The translations under genes were made by a program, and so were the position numbers. Below, piece after piece: positions 51,845-60,476 of a stretch of 64,000 nt of DNA. Where the stretch lies: assembly GCA_018267575.1 (NCBI GenBank), contig JAFDYF010000020.1, forward strand, positions 62,001-126,000, in the 5' to 3' direction. Numbering within the stretch: position 1 is the first letter of the stretch; each line of letters begins with the position of its first letter. The stretch is from Bacteroidota bacterium (GTDB lineage: Bacteria > Bacteroidota > Bacteroidia > Chitinophagales > Chitinophagaceae). The notes below the pieces were generated by a model. That model did no database searches. It was not told where the DNA came from and saw only the letters and a program-made list of their open reading frames with translations.

Positions 51845-52408
51845 ATGAAAAAAGTACTTCTTTCCCTTGCCATTGCTGTTGCAGCAATCAGCGTTCAGGC
51901 GCAATCAAAGTTTATAACCCGGACAGGACAGGCAACCATCTTTTCGCATACAGTGGCGGAAGATATTTCGGCAACCAACAATACCGTAACCGGAGTAGTT
52001 AATGGGGCAACAGGAGATATTGCCATATCTGTGCCTGTTCAGAGTTTTACGTTTGAAAAAGCGTTGATGCAGGAGCACTTTAATAATTCCAATTTCATGG
52101 ATTCCAAACAATACCCACGCATTTCACTAAAAGGAAAAATTACTAACCTCTCGGCTGTTAAACTGGCCAAAAACGGCAAGTACGATGCAATAGTTTCCGG
52201 CGATCTTACCATTAAAGGCGTTACTAAACCTGTAACAGAGAACGCTACTATCGAAGTGAATAATGGTAAACTCACCGTAACCTGTAAGTTTACCGTAAAA
52301 GATATCGGATCTTATGGTGTGGGCAAACCGATGGGTAAAAAGAAAAACAATGTGGCCGACGATATAGAAGTTACTTATACGGCAGCCTATGAAAAAGGGG
52401 ACGAATAA
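51845..52408 (+). CDS. YceI family periplasmic lipocalin-like protein
   Basis: A 187-residue exported protein: signal peptide 1-19 (VQAQ), then the YceI beta-barrel with FSHTVAEDISA, SFTFEKALMQEHFNNSNFMDSKQYP, SGDLTIKGVTKPV and DIGSYGVGKPM. Family members bind polyisoprenoid lipids; often induced by stress. Ended by a strong terminator. Confidence 0.9.
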   Translation: MKKVLLSLAIAVAAISVQAQSKFITRTGQATIFSHTVAEDISATNNTVTGVVNGATGDIAISVPVQSFTFEKALMQEHFNNSNFMDSKQYPRISLKGKITNLSAVKLAKNGKYDAIVSGDLTIKGVTKPVTENATIEVNNGKLTVTCKFTVKDIGSYGVGKPMGKKKNNVADDIEVTYTAAYEKGDE

Positions 52409-52437
52409 ACCCGCAAAAAATCCAGTTTAAATTTAAA

Positions 52438-52473
52438 CAGCAGCATAGCCTGGCTATGCTGCTGTAATTTTTT
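52438..52473 (+). terminator. Rho-independent terminator after yceI
   Basis: CAGCAGCATAGCC (52438-52450) and GGCTATGCTGCTG (52452-52464) are perfect complements separated by one base, followed by TAATTTTTTAA. Confidence 0.9.
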
Positions 52474-52489
52474 AAAAATACTTCAACAA

Positions 52490-53080
52490 ATGAGGATTTT
52501 AATTATTTGGATGACTGGCCTGCTTTTTATAGCACCAGCAATAGCTCAAAATATGCCTGCGGGTATCAACACAAATGTGAAAGCCCCTGAGTTTTCTGCT
52601 CAAGATCAAAATAATAAAATGGTGTCTCTTACCTCCGAATTGAAAAAAGGGCCGGTTGTTTTGGTTTTTTACAGAGGCCAATGGTGTCCCTATTGCAACA
52701 GGCAGTTAAAGGCACTGGAAGATTCTTTGTATTTAATAAAAGCAAAGGGCGCAGGGTTGATCGCAATTTCACCCGAAAAACCGGTCAATATTTCGAAGAC
52801 TATTGAGAAAACCAAGGCATCTTACCCTATACTTTTTGATAAGGGTCTTGCAATCATGAAAAGCTATGATGTTGCCTATTCGTTAGACAGTGCAACCATT
52901 ATTAAATATAAAAAATTTGGTATTGATTTTACAGATGCCAATGGAGAAAACGGAACAAATTTACCGGTTCCCGCAGTTTATATCATCAGCCAGAAAGGAA
53001 TTATCACGTTCAGGCATTTTGATCCAGACTATCGAAAAAGAGCTTCTGTAAGCGAAATATTAATGCACCTGGAAGATTAA
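52490..53080 (+). CDS. Secreted peroxiredoxin-like (AhpC/TSA) protein
   Basis: A 196-residue exported protein (signal 1-19) of the peroxiredoxin/Bcp-like group with FYRGQWCPYCNRQL (cysteines 66 and 69), a WCPYC motif between peroxiredoxin and thioredoxin types, ISPEKPVNISKTIEK and PAVYIISQKGIITF. Expected to reduce hydroperoxides in the periplasm. Located just after the yceI terminator and 56 bases before the AhpD-like gene. Confidence 0.88.
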   Translation: MRILIIWMTGLLFIAPAIAQNMPAGINTNVKAPEFSAQDQNNKMVSLTSELKKGPVVLVFYRGQWCPYCNRQLKALEDSLYLIKAKGAGLIAISPEKPVNISKTIEKTKASYPILFDKGLAIMKSYDVAYSLDSATIIKYKKFGIDFTDANGENGTNLPVPAVYIISQKGIITFRHFDPDYRKRASVSEILMHLED

Positions 53081-53136
53081 TAGCGGAACTCTTGTAAGGA
53101 TAATTTGTTTGTAACGTCATACTATTCAATCAGGCT

Positions 53137-53697
53137 ATGGCGCACATAAAAGTAATTTCATATTCAGAGGCTGGCGGAAAGCTGAAAGATATATACCTGG
53201 ATTTAATTGATAAACGGGGTAAGCTGGCCAATGTGCATACTATACAAAGCCTTAACCCGGACAGTATTATAGCACATACAGAGTTGTATATGACTGTTAT
53301 GTTCAGTCATTCACCTTTAAGCAGGGCTAATCGTGAGATGCTGGCTGTGGTGGTGTCTGCTGCAAATGGATGTAATTATTGTCAACAGCATCACGGAACT
53401 GCACTCAACAATTATTGGAAAAATAGTGAAAGGGTAGATCAGTTGAAAAGGAATTATATATTGGCTGATCTTACTGAAAAAGAAAAGCTCCTTTGCAATT
53501 ATGCCGTTGAATTAACAATGTACCCGGATGATTTTGAAACTACCAACAGAACACAGGTTTTAAAAGAAGCAGGGCTTGACGACAGGTGCATCCTGGATGC
53601 AACGCTTGTAATTGCCTATTTCAATTTTGTTAACCGTATTGTTTTATCACTTGGGGTGACACTGGAAGATGACGGGGGCGAAGGATATAAAATGTAA
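53137..53697 (+). CDS. AhpD-like peroxidase-related protein
   Basis: A 186-residue carboxymuconolactone decarboxylase/AhpD-fold protein with GCNYCQQHHGTAL (C79, C82, H86). Second such protein in the window (other at 46800). DinB gene follows 12 bases on. Confidence 0.88.
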   Translation: MAHIKVISYSEAGGKLKDIYLDLIDKRGKLANVHTIQSLNPDSIIAHTELYMTVMFSHSPLSRANREMLAVVVSAANGCNYCQQHHGTALNNYWKNSERVDQLKRNYILADLTEKEKLLCNYAVELTMYPDDFETTNRTQVLKEAGLDDRCILDATLVIAYFNFVNRIVLSLGVTLEDDGGEGYKM

Positions 53698-53709
53698 AAT
53701 GCAAAAAAA

Positions 53710-54216
53710 ATGAAACTGCAACAATCAGTTTATGCAATCATGGATCAGCTGGAAGCATCTGTAAATGAATTAACCAACAGCCAGTTTTGTGAAAGGGTAG
53801 ATACACTTTCAGGTGCCAGTGTGGGACAGCATGTACGGCATGTGGTGGAGATGTTCGTGTGCCTGAAGGAGGGATATATTACCGGGATTGTAAACTATGA
53901 AAAAAGAAAAAGGGATGTTGAAATTGAAACTTCAAAAGAAACCGCTATCTCGGTAATGACTACAATAAAAGCGGGGCTGGAAAATGAAAACAGGCAACTG
54001 GTTTTAGAAGCGGGCTTTGATGAGAACAGCCACGAGGTAAACAGGATACCTACCAATTATTTCAGGGAGATTGCTTACAATCTTGAACATGCCATACATC
54101 ACATGGCATTGATTAAAATAGGTATTTGTCAAATTTCAAAAATACAGCTTCCAGAAGGATACGGCGTTGCATCCTCTACAATTAAATACCGGAAAGAAAG
54201 CCAGGTACATTCATAA
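53710..54216 (+). CDS. DinB family four-helix metalloprotein
   Basis: A 168-residue DinB/YfiT fold: histidines in VGQHVRHVVEMF and in NLEHAIHHMALIK give the usual three metal ligands. Bacillithiol- or mycothiol-dependent transferases belong here; Bacteroidota can make bacillithiol, so such a role is possible. Follows the AhpD-like gene. Confidence 0.78.
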   Translation: MKLQQSVYAIMDQLEASVNELTNSQFCERVDTLSGASVGQHVRHVVEMFVCLKEGYITGIVNYEKRKRDVEIETSKETAISVMTTIKAGLENENRQLVLEAGFDENSHEVNRIPTNYFREIAYNLEHAIHHMALIKIGICQISKIQLPEGYGVASSTIKYRKESQVHS

Positions 54217-54256
54217 AAATTTATAAAGCTATTTTATTCTGAATAAGCCCCGCATA

Positions 54257-56752
54257 ATGCCTGTAATAAAACTCCGTTTGCGGAGCTTGTTTTTACTGTA
54301 TAGCCTGCTCCTTATTTCCTTTGCACAGGCGCAGGTAAAAGTTATTAAAGGCCGTGTTAAAGATGGGCATACCGATGAGTTTTTGCCATTTGCCAGTGTG
54401 GTATTTAAAAACAGCTCTATTGGAAAAATCACGGATTCGTCAGGTACATTTCGTTTTGTACTGAGCAAATGGCCGTCTGATTCGCTGATCATTACCAGCG
54501 CAGGTTATAAGCCACTGGTGCTGGTAATTCCACCCAATAAAGATACCCTTGAAGTATTGGCTTCGCTTGAAGCCGGGAATGCCGCTGTTGCAGTAGTGGT
54601 CACCGCTAAACAAAGGCATAGCCGTGGCTGGTATTTGTGGAAAAAAGTAGTGGCTCACCGTGATCAAAATAATATTTTCCGAAATGACAATTTCACCTAC
54701 CTGGTATATAATAAACTGGAATTAGACGTTAATAATTTCAGCAGGCAAAAAATTGAAAAAAGCCGCTTATTGAAGCCATTCCGTTTTATAGGCAATCATG
54801 TTGATACTGTTTCTGAGGATAAACCTATTCTTCCTTCTTTTTTTTCTGAAACCCTTTCCAAATATTATTTTCAAAAAGAGCCACACCGTACCAGGGAGAT
54901 TATTATCGCTAACAAAGTAAGTGGTGTAAAGAATGAGGGCATTACCAAATACCTGGGTGGATTGTACCAGAATATTATCATTTACGCCAACTTTATTCCG
55001 GTGTTCGACAAGGAATTTATAAGCCCCATCAGCAGCAATGGAGACAGTTATTATGATTACCAGTTAACAGACACACAGCGGGTTGCCGGAAAACGTTTTC
55101 TTCACCTTGTATTCATACCAAAACGCCCCGGTGAAAATACTTTTACCGGAGATTGCTGGATCCATGATACAACCTATGCTGTACAAAAAGTGATACTCCA
55201 TGTAAGCAAAGAAGCAAATATCAATTATGTAGATAAACTAAGCCTTGTACAGGAGTTCAGGTTGATTGATGACAGCACCTGGTTTTTAAGCAAAGACAAA
55301 TTTGTGGTGAATCTTAATCCTGTTGGAGGTAAAAATGCCGGCTTTATTGCCCGTAAAACCACCACCTACGACAGTGTACAGGTAAACACGGCAATGGTGT
55401 TACCGGTTGTTGCCAAAAACAAAGTGCTGGAAGAAGTGGAGGTTTTACCACAGGCGAAAGATGGGGCATTGAACTGGGAAAAAATGCGTTCCGACACATT
55501 GACGAAAAATGAACGGGGCATTTATGAGATGATCGATTCTTTGCAACATGCACCAGCCTACAAACGGTATTATAACACGTTATATTTTTTAACCACCGGG
55601 TATAAAAATATTGGAAAGTTTCAAATTGGCCCCTGGCTTAGCTGGATCAGTGGCGATTCATTGGAAGGAACAAGGGTACGCTTTGACCTGGGAACCAATA
55701 AAAACTTCAGTAAAACAATTTACCTGCATGGATACCTTGCCTACGGGTTTACCGACAAACGTTTTAAAGGGATGGGAGAAGCATTGGTGCTGCTTAAAAA
55801 GGAGCCCTGGCAAACACTTCATATAAGTTATACAGATGACCTGGACCGTTCGCAACATTACAACAATGGCATACCTGCAGACAATGCACTGGCTTTAGCC
55901 GTCAGAAAAAAAGGCATCCCCGCAAAATTCATCAACCTGCAACAGGAGAAGCTGGAATATTTACATGACAGTAAAATTGGGTTGTCTGCCGAAATTGGCA
56001 TCAGTCACCAAATATTTACGCCGCTTAAAAACCTGCCGGATAAAACTTTCTTCCCTGTTACAGGCGGCAATCCTTTAACCGCAACAACCGTTTCATTAAA
56101 ATTACGCTTCGCTTACCTGGAGAAATTTTATAACACCAATTTTTTCCGTTACAGCCTGGGCAGTACATACCCCATACCTGAAATAGAATTTACGGCAGGT
56201 ATTAAAAACATTTTACACAGCAGTTACAACTATCAGAAAATAAGCGGTAATGTAAGCCAGCAGTTTTCTGTGGCTCCGCTGGGTAAGATCAGTTACAATG
56301 TATTTGCCGGAAAAATATTTGGAACATTGCCCTATCCATTACTGGAAGTGCATCCGGGTAACGAACTTTATTTGTACAATAAATACGCATTTAACCTGAT
56401 GAACCGCTATGAATTTATCAGCGACCGCTATGCAGGTTTTACAACGGAACATAATATTGGCAATGGCCTGTTCAGGTTTGTGCCATTCACAAGAAAATTA
56501 AAGTTCAGACAGTTTTGGAATATCAAAGGCGTTACCGGTACATTAAGTGAGGCCAACGGGCAGCTTAATTTGGCAAGCAATCCATTATTTAAATCGCTCA
56601 ACAATAAATTGTACCTGGAACTGGGAACAGGGGTTGACAATATTTTTAAATTATTCCGGGTTGACTTTGTTTGGCGGCTGGCACCCACTCCTTTGCCAGA
56701 TGCAAGAGCTGGCCGCTTTGGAATATTTGGAAGCTTTAAAGTACAGTTGTAA
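54257..56752 (+). CDS. DUF5686 outer-membrane protein with carboxypeptidase-like regulatory domain
   Basis: A 831-residue envelope protein: signal peptide (to about 24, FAQAQ), carboxypeptidase D regulatory-like beta-sandwich (VIKGRVKDGHTDEFLPFASV and SLIITSAGYKPLVL), then the long DUF5686 body and a C-terminal beta-barrel ending FGSFKVQL. Function unknown; the domain pair is widespread in Bacteroidota. It begins 40 bases after DinB; its cargo status is indicated only by position. Confidence 0.82.
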   Translation: MPVIKLRLRSLFLLYSLLLISFAQAQVKVIKGRVKDGHTDEFLPFASVVFKNSSIGKITDSSGTFRFVLSKWPSDSLIITSAGYKPLVLVIPPNKDTLEVLASLEAGNAAVAVVVTAKQRHSRGWYLWKKVVAHRDQNNIFRNDNFTYLVYNKLELDVNNFSRQKIEKSRLLKPFRFIGNHVDTVSEDKPILPSFFSETLSKYYFQKEPHRTREIIIANKVSGVKNEGITKYLGGLYQNIIIYANFIPVFDKEFISPISSNGDSYYDYQLTDTQRVAGKRFLHLVFIPKRPGENTFTGDCWIHDTTYAVQKVILHVSKEANINYVDKLSLVQEFRLIDDSTWFLSKDKFVVNLNPVGGKNAGFIARKTTTYDSVQVNTAMVLPVVAKNKVLEEVEVLPQAKDGALNWEKMRSDTLTKNERGIYEMIDSLQHAPAYKRYYNTLYFLTTGYKNIGKFQIGPWLSWISGDSLEGTRVRFDLGTNKNFSKTIYLHGYLAYGFTDKRFKGMGEALVLLKKEPWQTLHISYTDDLDRSQHYNNGIPADNALALAVRKKGIPAKFINLQQEKLEYLHDSKIGLSAEIGISHQIFTPLKNLPDKTFFPVTGGNPLTATTVSLKLRFAYLEKFYNTNFFRYSLGSTYPIPEIEFTAGIKNILHSSYNYQKISGNVSQQFSVAPLGKISYNVFAGKIFGTLPYPLLEVHPGNELYLYNKYAFNLMNRYEFISDRYAGFTTEHNIGNGLFRFVPFTRKLKFRQFWNIKGVTGTLSEANGQLNLASNPLFKSLNNKLYLELGTGVDNIFKLFRVDFVWRLAPTPLPDARAGRFGIFGSFKVQL

Positions 56753-56778
56753 CAGTAAAATAAAATTAGCCTGGAGTA

Positions 56779-57396
56779 TTAATTTCTTTTAAAACTGCAG
56801 AACAGAAAATTTTGCGAAGTATTAAATGGTGTTTGATGTACTTCCTCAATACATTTTATTCTTTCAAAGTTCTTTTCAAAACGGGAAGACATGGATGCCT
56901 GTGAATACTGTTTTATTTCCAGGCCGCTGCATTTGGTTGGGCCGGTTTCAGAAAAAGTACCTAAAACCAGGTAGCCATTACGGTGGATTGCATTTTCAGC
57001 AATGGAAACATATTTGTTGATGCGGTCTTCTGTGGTGAGAAAGTGAAAGGCAGCCCTGTCGTGCCAAAAATCAAATGTAACGGGTGGAACAAAATCAACA
57101 ATGTCAGAAACAATCCAGTGTACAGCATCTGCCTTGCTGCCCAGCCTTACTTTAGCCCTTTGCAGTGCATTGGCTGAAATATCCAGCACGTATATGTTTT
57201 GATACCCCTTTTCAATAAGCACATCCACTAAATAGCTGTCGCCGCCACCAATATCAATAATATTTGCACCCAAAGGCAAATTAAATAGTTCAAGAAATTC
57301 AACTGATGTTTTTGGATAAGGCTGAAACCAGCTTACTTCATTTTCCTGCTTCGAAGCAAAAACATTTTCCCAATGTTCTTTCGTGTTTGTTGTCAT
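56779..57396 (-). CDS. SAM-dependent methyltransferase
   Basis: A 205-residue class I methyltransferase: HWENVFASKQENEVSWFQPYP start, SAM motif I NIIDIGGGDSYLVDVL, acidic VLDIS, motif with WIVSDIVDFVPP and FHFLTTEDR. The profile (xxxVSWFQPxxPxSLE-like start) is known from tellurite/thiopurine-type and small-molecule methyltransferases. Opposite strand from its neighbours. Confidence 0.85.
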   Translation of the reverse strand: MTTNTKEHWENVFASKQENEVSWFQPYPKTSVEFLELFNLPLGANIIDIGGGDSYLVDVLIEKGYQNIYVLDISANALQRAKVRLGSKADAVHWIVSDIVDFVPPVTFDFWHDRAAFHFLTTEDRINKYVSIAENAIHRNGYLVLGTFSETGPTKCSGLEIKQYSQASMSSRFEKNFERIKCIEEVHQTPFNTSQNFLFCSFKRN

Positions 57397-57610
57397 CGTG
57401 CATTTTATTTTGTTACAATATCACATTTGTGAAGTTATCAATTGCTATTTTCAAGTCTTTATGTTGTAGGCTTTGGGAGTTTTGAAAAGTGCCGACGTTA
57501 GTACCTTATATTGCAGAGACGCAAAACCTATGTAAAATAGAGTTGATTTAGCTAAGTTGAGATCTTGTCTATTACACATAAAGAACCGAGTTATAAACGA
57601 AGCAATTGAG

Positions 57611-58318
57611 TTACTTATAGTCCGCTATTTTTATGAGTCTGGCTACATTTAAAATAATAATTTTTCTTCCTTTGGTTTCTAAAATCCCGGCTTCTTTAAA
57701 TTCTGAAAGTACTCTTACTACATTTTCTCTTACCGTACCTACAAGGCTGGCCAGGTCATCCCGGCTCATATTTATTTCTACGGGCATACCAACCTGAAAA
57801 TTTACCTTATACTTTTCTCTGAGAACTATAAGTTGAATAGCGAGCCTTTCCCGTACAGATTTTTGAGCAAACATGCTGAGGCTGTTAGCTAATACAGCAA
57901 ACTCATGACTTAGTGTTTTTAATAACCGGCTGCTTAATTCTTTTGATTGATTCAGGGTTTCCAGAAAATCTTCCTTGGGTATAAATGCAATTCTGCTTTC
58001 TTCCAATGCTGCCGCACAATCGGGGTAGCGGTCCTGCGAAAGTATGGCATGGTAACCTAGTAGTTCACCTTTGTTAGCAACATAAATAATTTGCTCTTTT
58101 GCCTCTTTATCTAATTTGTATTTTTTAACCTTCCCCTCAATAATATAAAATATTCCAGAGGGGTAAGCTCCTTCCCTAAAAATGATCTCTCCCTTTTTAT
58201 AAAGCTGTTCCAATTTATGAGCTGTCAGTAATTCCAGGTCTTCAATGGGCAAATCTGCCAAAACAGATTGGCTATTAAACTCCCACCTATCTATTGGAAA
58301 TACTCCTTTAATGCTCAT
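57611..58318 (-). CDS. Crp/Fnr family transcriptional regulator
   Basis: A 235-residue regulator: cyclic-nucleotide-binding beta-roll (FREGAYPSGIFYIIEGKVKKY; ISSRY-like DRYPD), long dimer helix (LANSLSMFAQKSVRERLAIQLIVL) and helix-turn-helix (MSRDDLASLVGTVRENVVRVLSEFKEAG). No cysteine set for an Fe-S cluster, so not FNR. Divergent by 99 bases from the GcvH-like gene, a plausible target along with the SulP operon. Confidence 0.9.
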   Translation of the reverse strand: MSIKGVFPIDRWEFNSQSVLADLPIEDLELLTAHKLEQLYKKGEIIFREGAYPSGIFYIIEGKVKKYKLDKEAKEQIIYVANKGELLGYHAILSQDRYPDCAAALEESRIAFIPKEDFLETLNQSKELSSRLLKTLSHEFAVLANSLSMFAQKSVRERLAIQLIVLREKYKVNFQVGMPVEINMSRDDLASLVGTVRENVVRVLSEFKEAGILETKGRKIIILNVARLIKIADYK

Positions 58319-58417
58319 GATAACTGCAAATTTACATTTTTTAAAAATTGATAAAACTCACTTTTTGGATTGAGAAGCTTTACCGCATTGGGGGTATATG
58401 TATCATAGTTTTGCTGT

Positions 58418-58828
58418 ATGAAGACACTACAATCACCCAAGCGGGACCTGTATTATACAAAAGATCACGAGTGGATTGACTTTCAGGGCACCGTTGCATA
58501 CATAGGTATTTGCAGATTTAAACTTACCGGCTTTAAGCAAATACAGGAAGTAAGCTTTAAAGAACCATCTGGGTTTAAAAAACAAGGGGAAGTGATAGCC
58601 ACAGTGAAGTATAAGGACTACCTGATTGAAGCCCACATGCCGGTTGACGGGAAAGTGCTGCAGGTAAACGAAAAATTAATTACAGGCGATTTGAATATAT
58701 TACTGGATAGTGCAGAAAGCAGTGCCTGGTTAGCTTTAATTGTTCCCTCCCAGCCGCACGAAAGAAAAGGGTTACTTCTGCCCAAACAGTACCAATTGAA
58801 TGGCAAAAGTAAATACGCAAAACAATAA
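58418..58828 (+). CDS. Orphan GcvH-like lipoyl-domain protein
   Basis: A 136-residue H-protein-like fold: YYTKDHEWIDFQGTVAYIGI, then IATVKYKDYLIEA with K64 in the position of the lipoylated lysine, and HMPVDGKVLQVNEKL. Glycine cleavage needs P, T and L proteins, none nearby. Stand-alone GcvH-like proteins can act as lipoyl carriers (for example LbpA in sulfur oxidation). Whether this one carries lipoate here is inference; the flanking SulP, rhodanese and PhnA-like genes do not settle it. Confidence 0.85.
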   Translation: MKTLQSPKRDLYYTKDHEWIDFQGTVAYIGICRFKLTGFKQIQEVSFKEPSGFKKQGEVIATVKYKDYLIEAHMPVDGKVLQVNEKLITGDLNILLDSAESSAWLALIVPSQPHERKGLLLPKQYQLNGKSKYAKQ

Positions 58829-58849
58829 CCCAGAAATAGCAAAGAAAAT

Positions 58850-59455
58850 ATGCCATTACTTGAAAAGCGAAATCATACAGAAAGATGGTTTAGTTCGGAT
58901 GCACAGTTTAATCAGCTTTACCCTGCCTCCATACAGTTGCTGGCGCAGCGGCACTGGACTCCATTAGTAGTTGCAAGAAGGGCAGCTCATTTTTTAGCTG
59001 CTGAAGGCAATGTGAGGATATTGGACATTGGTAGCGGTGTAGGAAAATTTTGCCTGGCAGCAGCTCGTTATGAACCCAATGCATCCTATTATGGAATTGA
59101 ACAAAGGAAACATTTAATCAATCATGCTGAAGCTGCAAAGCAAGCACTTGGGTATGAAAATGTTTTTTTCATGAACGGGAACTTCACACAGATAGATTTC
59201 AGAAAGTATGACCATTTTTATTTTTACAATTCGTTTTATGAAAATATAACAGGTACTAATAAAATTGATGACAGTATTGATTATTCCCCTGAACTTTATA
59301 ATTACTACAACCGCTACTTATTTAAACAACTGGAACAAAAACCAGCAGGTACAAGACTGGCTGCCTTTCATAGTCTTGAAGATGAGATGCCTCCCGGGTA
59401 TCATATTGTTGGTTCTGAAATGAATGAGTTATTGAAATTCTGGATTAAAATATAA
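58850..59455 (+). CDS. Class I SAM methyltransferase-like protein
   Basis: A 201-residue protein with NVRILDIGSGVGKFCLAAARYEP (SAM motif I), SYYGIEQRKHLINHA (acidic strand) and NVFFMNGNFTQIDF. Follows the GcvH-like gene by 21 bases in one operon. Substrate unknown. Confidence 0.78.
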   Translation: MPLLEKRNHTERWFSSDAQFNQLYPASIQLLAQRHWTPLVVARRAAHFLAAEGNVRILDIGSGVGKFCLAAARYEPNASYYGIEQRKHLINHAEAAKQALGYENVFFMNGNFTQIDFRKYDHFYFYNSFYENITGTNKIDDSIDYSPELYNYYNRYLFKQLEQKPAGTRLAAFHSLEDEMPPGYHIVGSEMNELLKFWIKI

Positions 59456-59459
59456 AACC

Positions 59460-59753
59460 ATGAAACTTGATTTTGACTATGAAGTAAATGAATTATGTGG
59501 CGATCTAAAAGTAGCAGATGGATATTTAGACTGCGAAACAATCATATTAGCCAATATAAAGCGACATATCAATAATAACATTCCGGTAAGTTTTATTGAA
59601 GGGTATCTTAAAAAATTGCAGGAATACTTTGAAGATAAAATGGTAATAAATAGGGGCAATGAGAATTGTGTAAACTACAGGTACGCAGCCGGGTTTTTAA
59701 AAACGATAATATCCACTCCTTATTGGCATAGTTGGATTAAGACTTCGGATTAA
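59460..59753 (+). CDS. Hypothetical protein, 97 aa
   Basis: Soluble, acidic, helical protein (FDYEVNELCGDLKVADGYLD; FIEGYLKKLQEYFEDK). No motif recognised. Starts 4 bases after the methyltransferase stop, so clearly part of that operon. Confidence 0.65.
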   Translation: MKLDFDYEVNELCGDLKVADGYLDCETIILANIKRHINNNIPVSFIEGYLKKLQEYFEDKMVINRGNENCVNYRYAAGFLKTIISTPYWHSWIKTSD

Positions 59754-59797
59754 TAATTACGAGTAAAAAAGATGCAATTAATTATAAAAATAAAAAA

Positions 59798-60130
59798 ATG
59801 GAATACCCAAAATGCCCTGAATGTAAAGGAACAAATACATACCCTTTTGACAACAATATCATCTGCCCTGATTGTGCACATGAATGGAATCCTGCTGATG
59901 AAGAAAAGGGAAATGAATTGGTGATAAAAGATTCAAATGGCGTAGTGCTGCAAAATGGAGATACTGTTGTAACCATTAAAAACTTACCAGTAAAAGGCAC
60001 ATCCCAGTCAATTAAAGCCGGAACAAAAGTAAAGAACATACGACTGACTGATGGCGATCACAATATTGATTGTAAAATAGATGGATTTGGTGCTATGGCA
60101 CTGAAATCTGAATTTGTAAAAAAAGTGTAG
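59798..60130 (+). CDS. PhnA/YjdM-like zinc-ribbon protein
   Basis: A 110-residue protein: zinc ribbon CPECKGTNTYPF (C7, C10) and ICPDCAHEW, then VIKDSNGVVLQNGDTVVTIKNLPVKG and GFGAMALKSEFVKKV, the family ending. The name PhnA is historical; members are of uncertain function and not part of the C-P lyase. Same operon direction as its neighbours. Confidence 0.85.
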   Translation: MEYPKCPECKGTNTYPFDNNIICPDCAHEWNPADEEKGNELVIKDSNGVVLQNGDTVVTIKNLPVKGTSQSIKAGTKVKNIRLTDGDHNIDCKIDGFGAMALKSEFVKKV

Positions 60131-60186
60131 AAGTGATCTGGATGATCTGCAGGTTGAGATTATAAGCCAATAAAATATTCTTTGCA

Positions 60187-60465
60187 ATGACACTATCATT
60201 AGAGGATTACAGGACTAAGCTTATCAGTAAAATATTGTCTGCTGCCTCACAAGATGAAGTGAGGCGTTTTGTAGATACTGCAATTAAAGCATTGGAACAA
60301 AACAAAGTAAATGGTCATATTATTTGCAGGTTTATTGAGAAAATTCTAAGTGAACTTGAAATGTTTAATCCCATGAAAAAAAATGCACAACAATGGAGTA
60401 ATATTAAAATGGCTATCATACTGTTCAATCGCTTTAAGAACAAACTAAACTCACCGATGAAGTAA
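60187..60465 (+). CDS. Hypothetical protein, 92 aa
   Basis: Small helical protein ([46 protein letters not shown]). No family recognised. Sits 57 bases after the PhnA-like gene and 11 bases before the SulP gene, so it may be co-transcribed with the transporter. Confidence 0.6.
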   Translation: MTLSLEDYRTKLISKILSAASQDEVRRFVDTAIKALEQNKVNGHIICRFIEKILSELEMFNPMKKNAQQWSNIKMAIILFNRFKNKLNSPMK

Positions 60466-60476
60466 ATATTGTAAAG

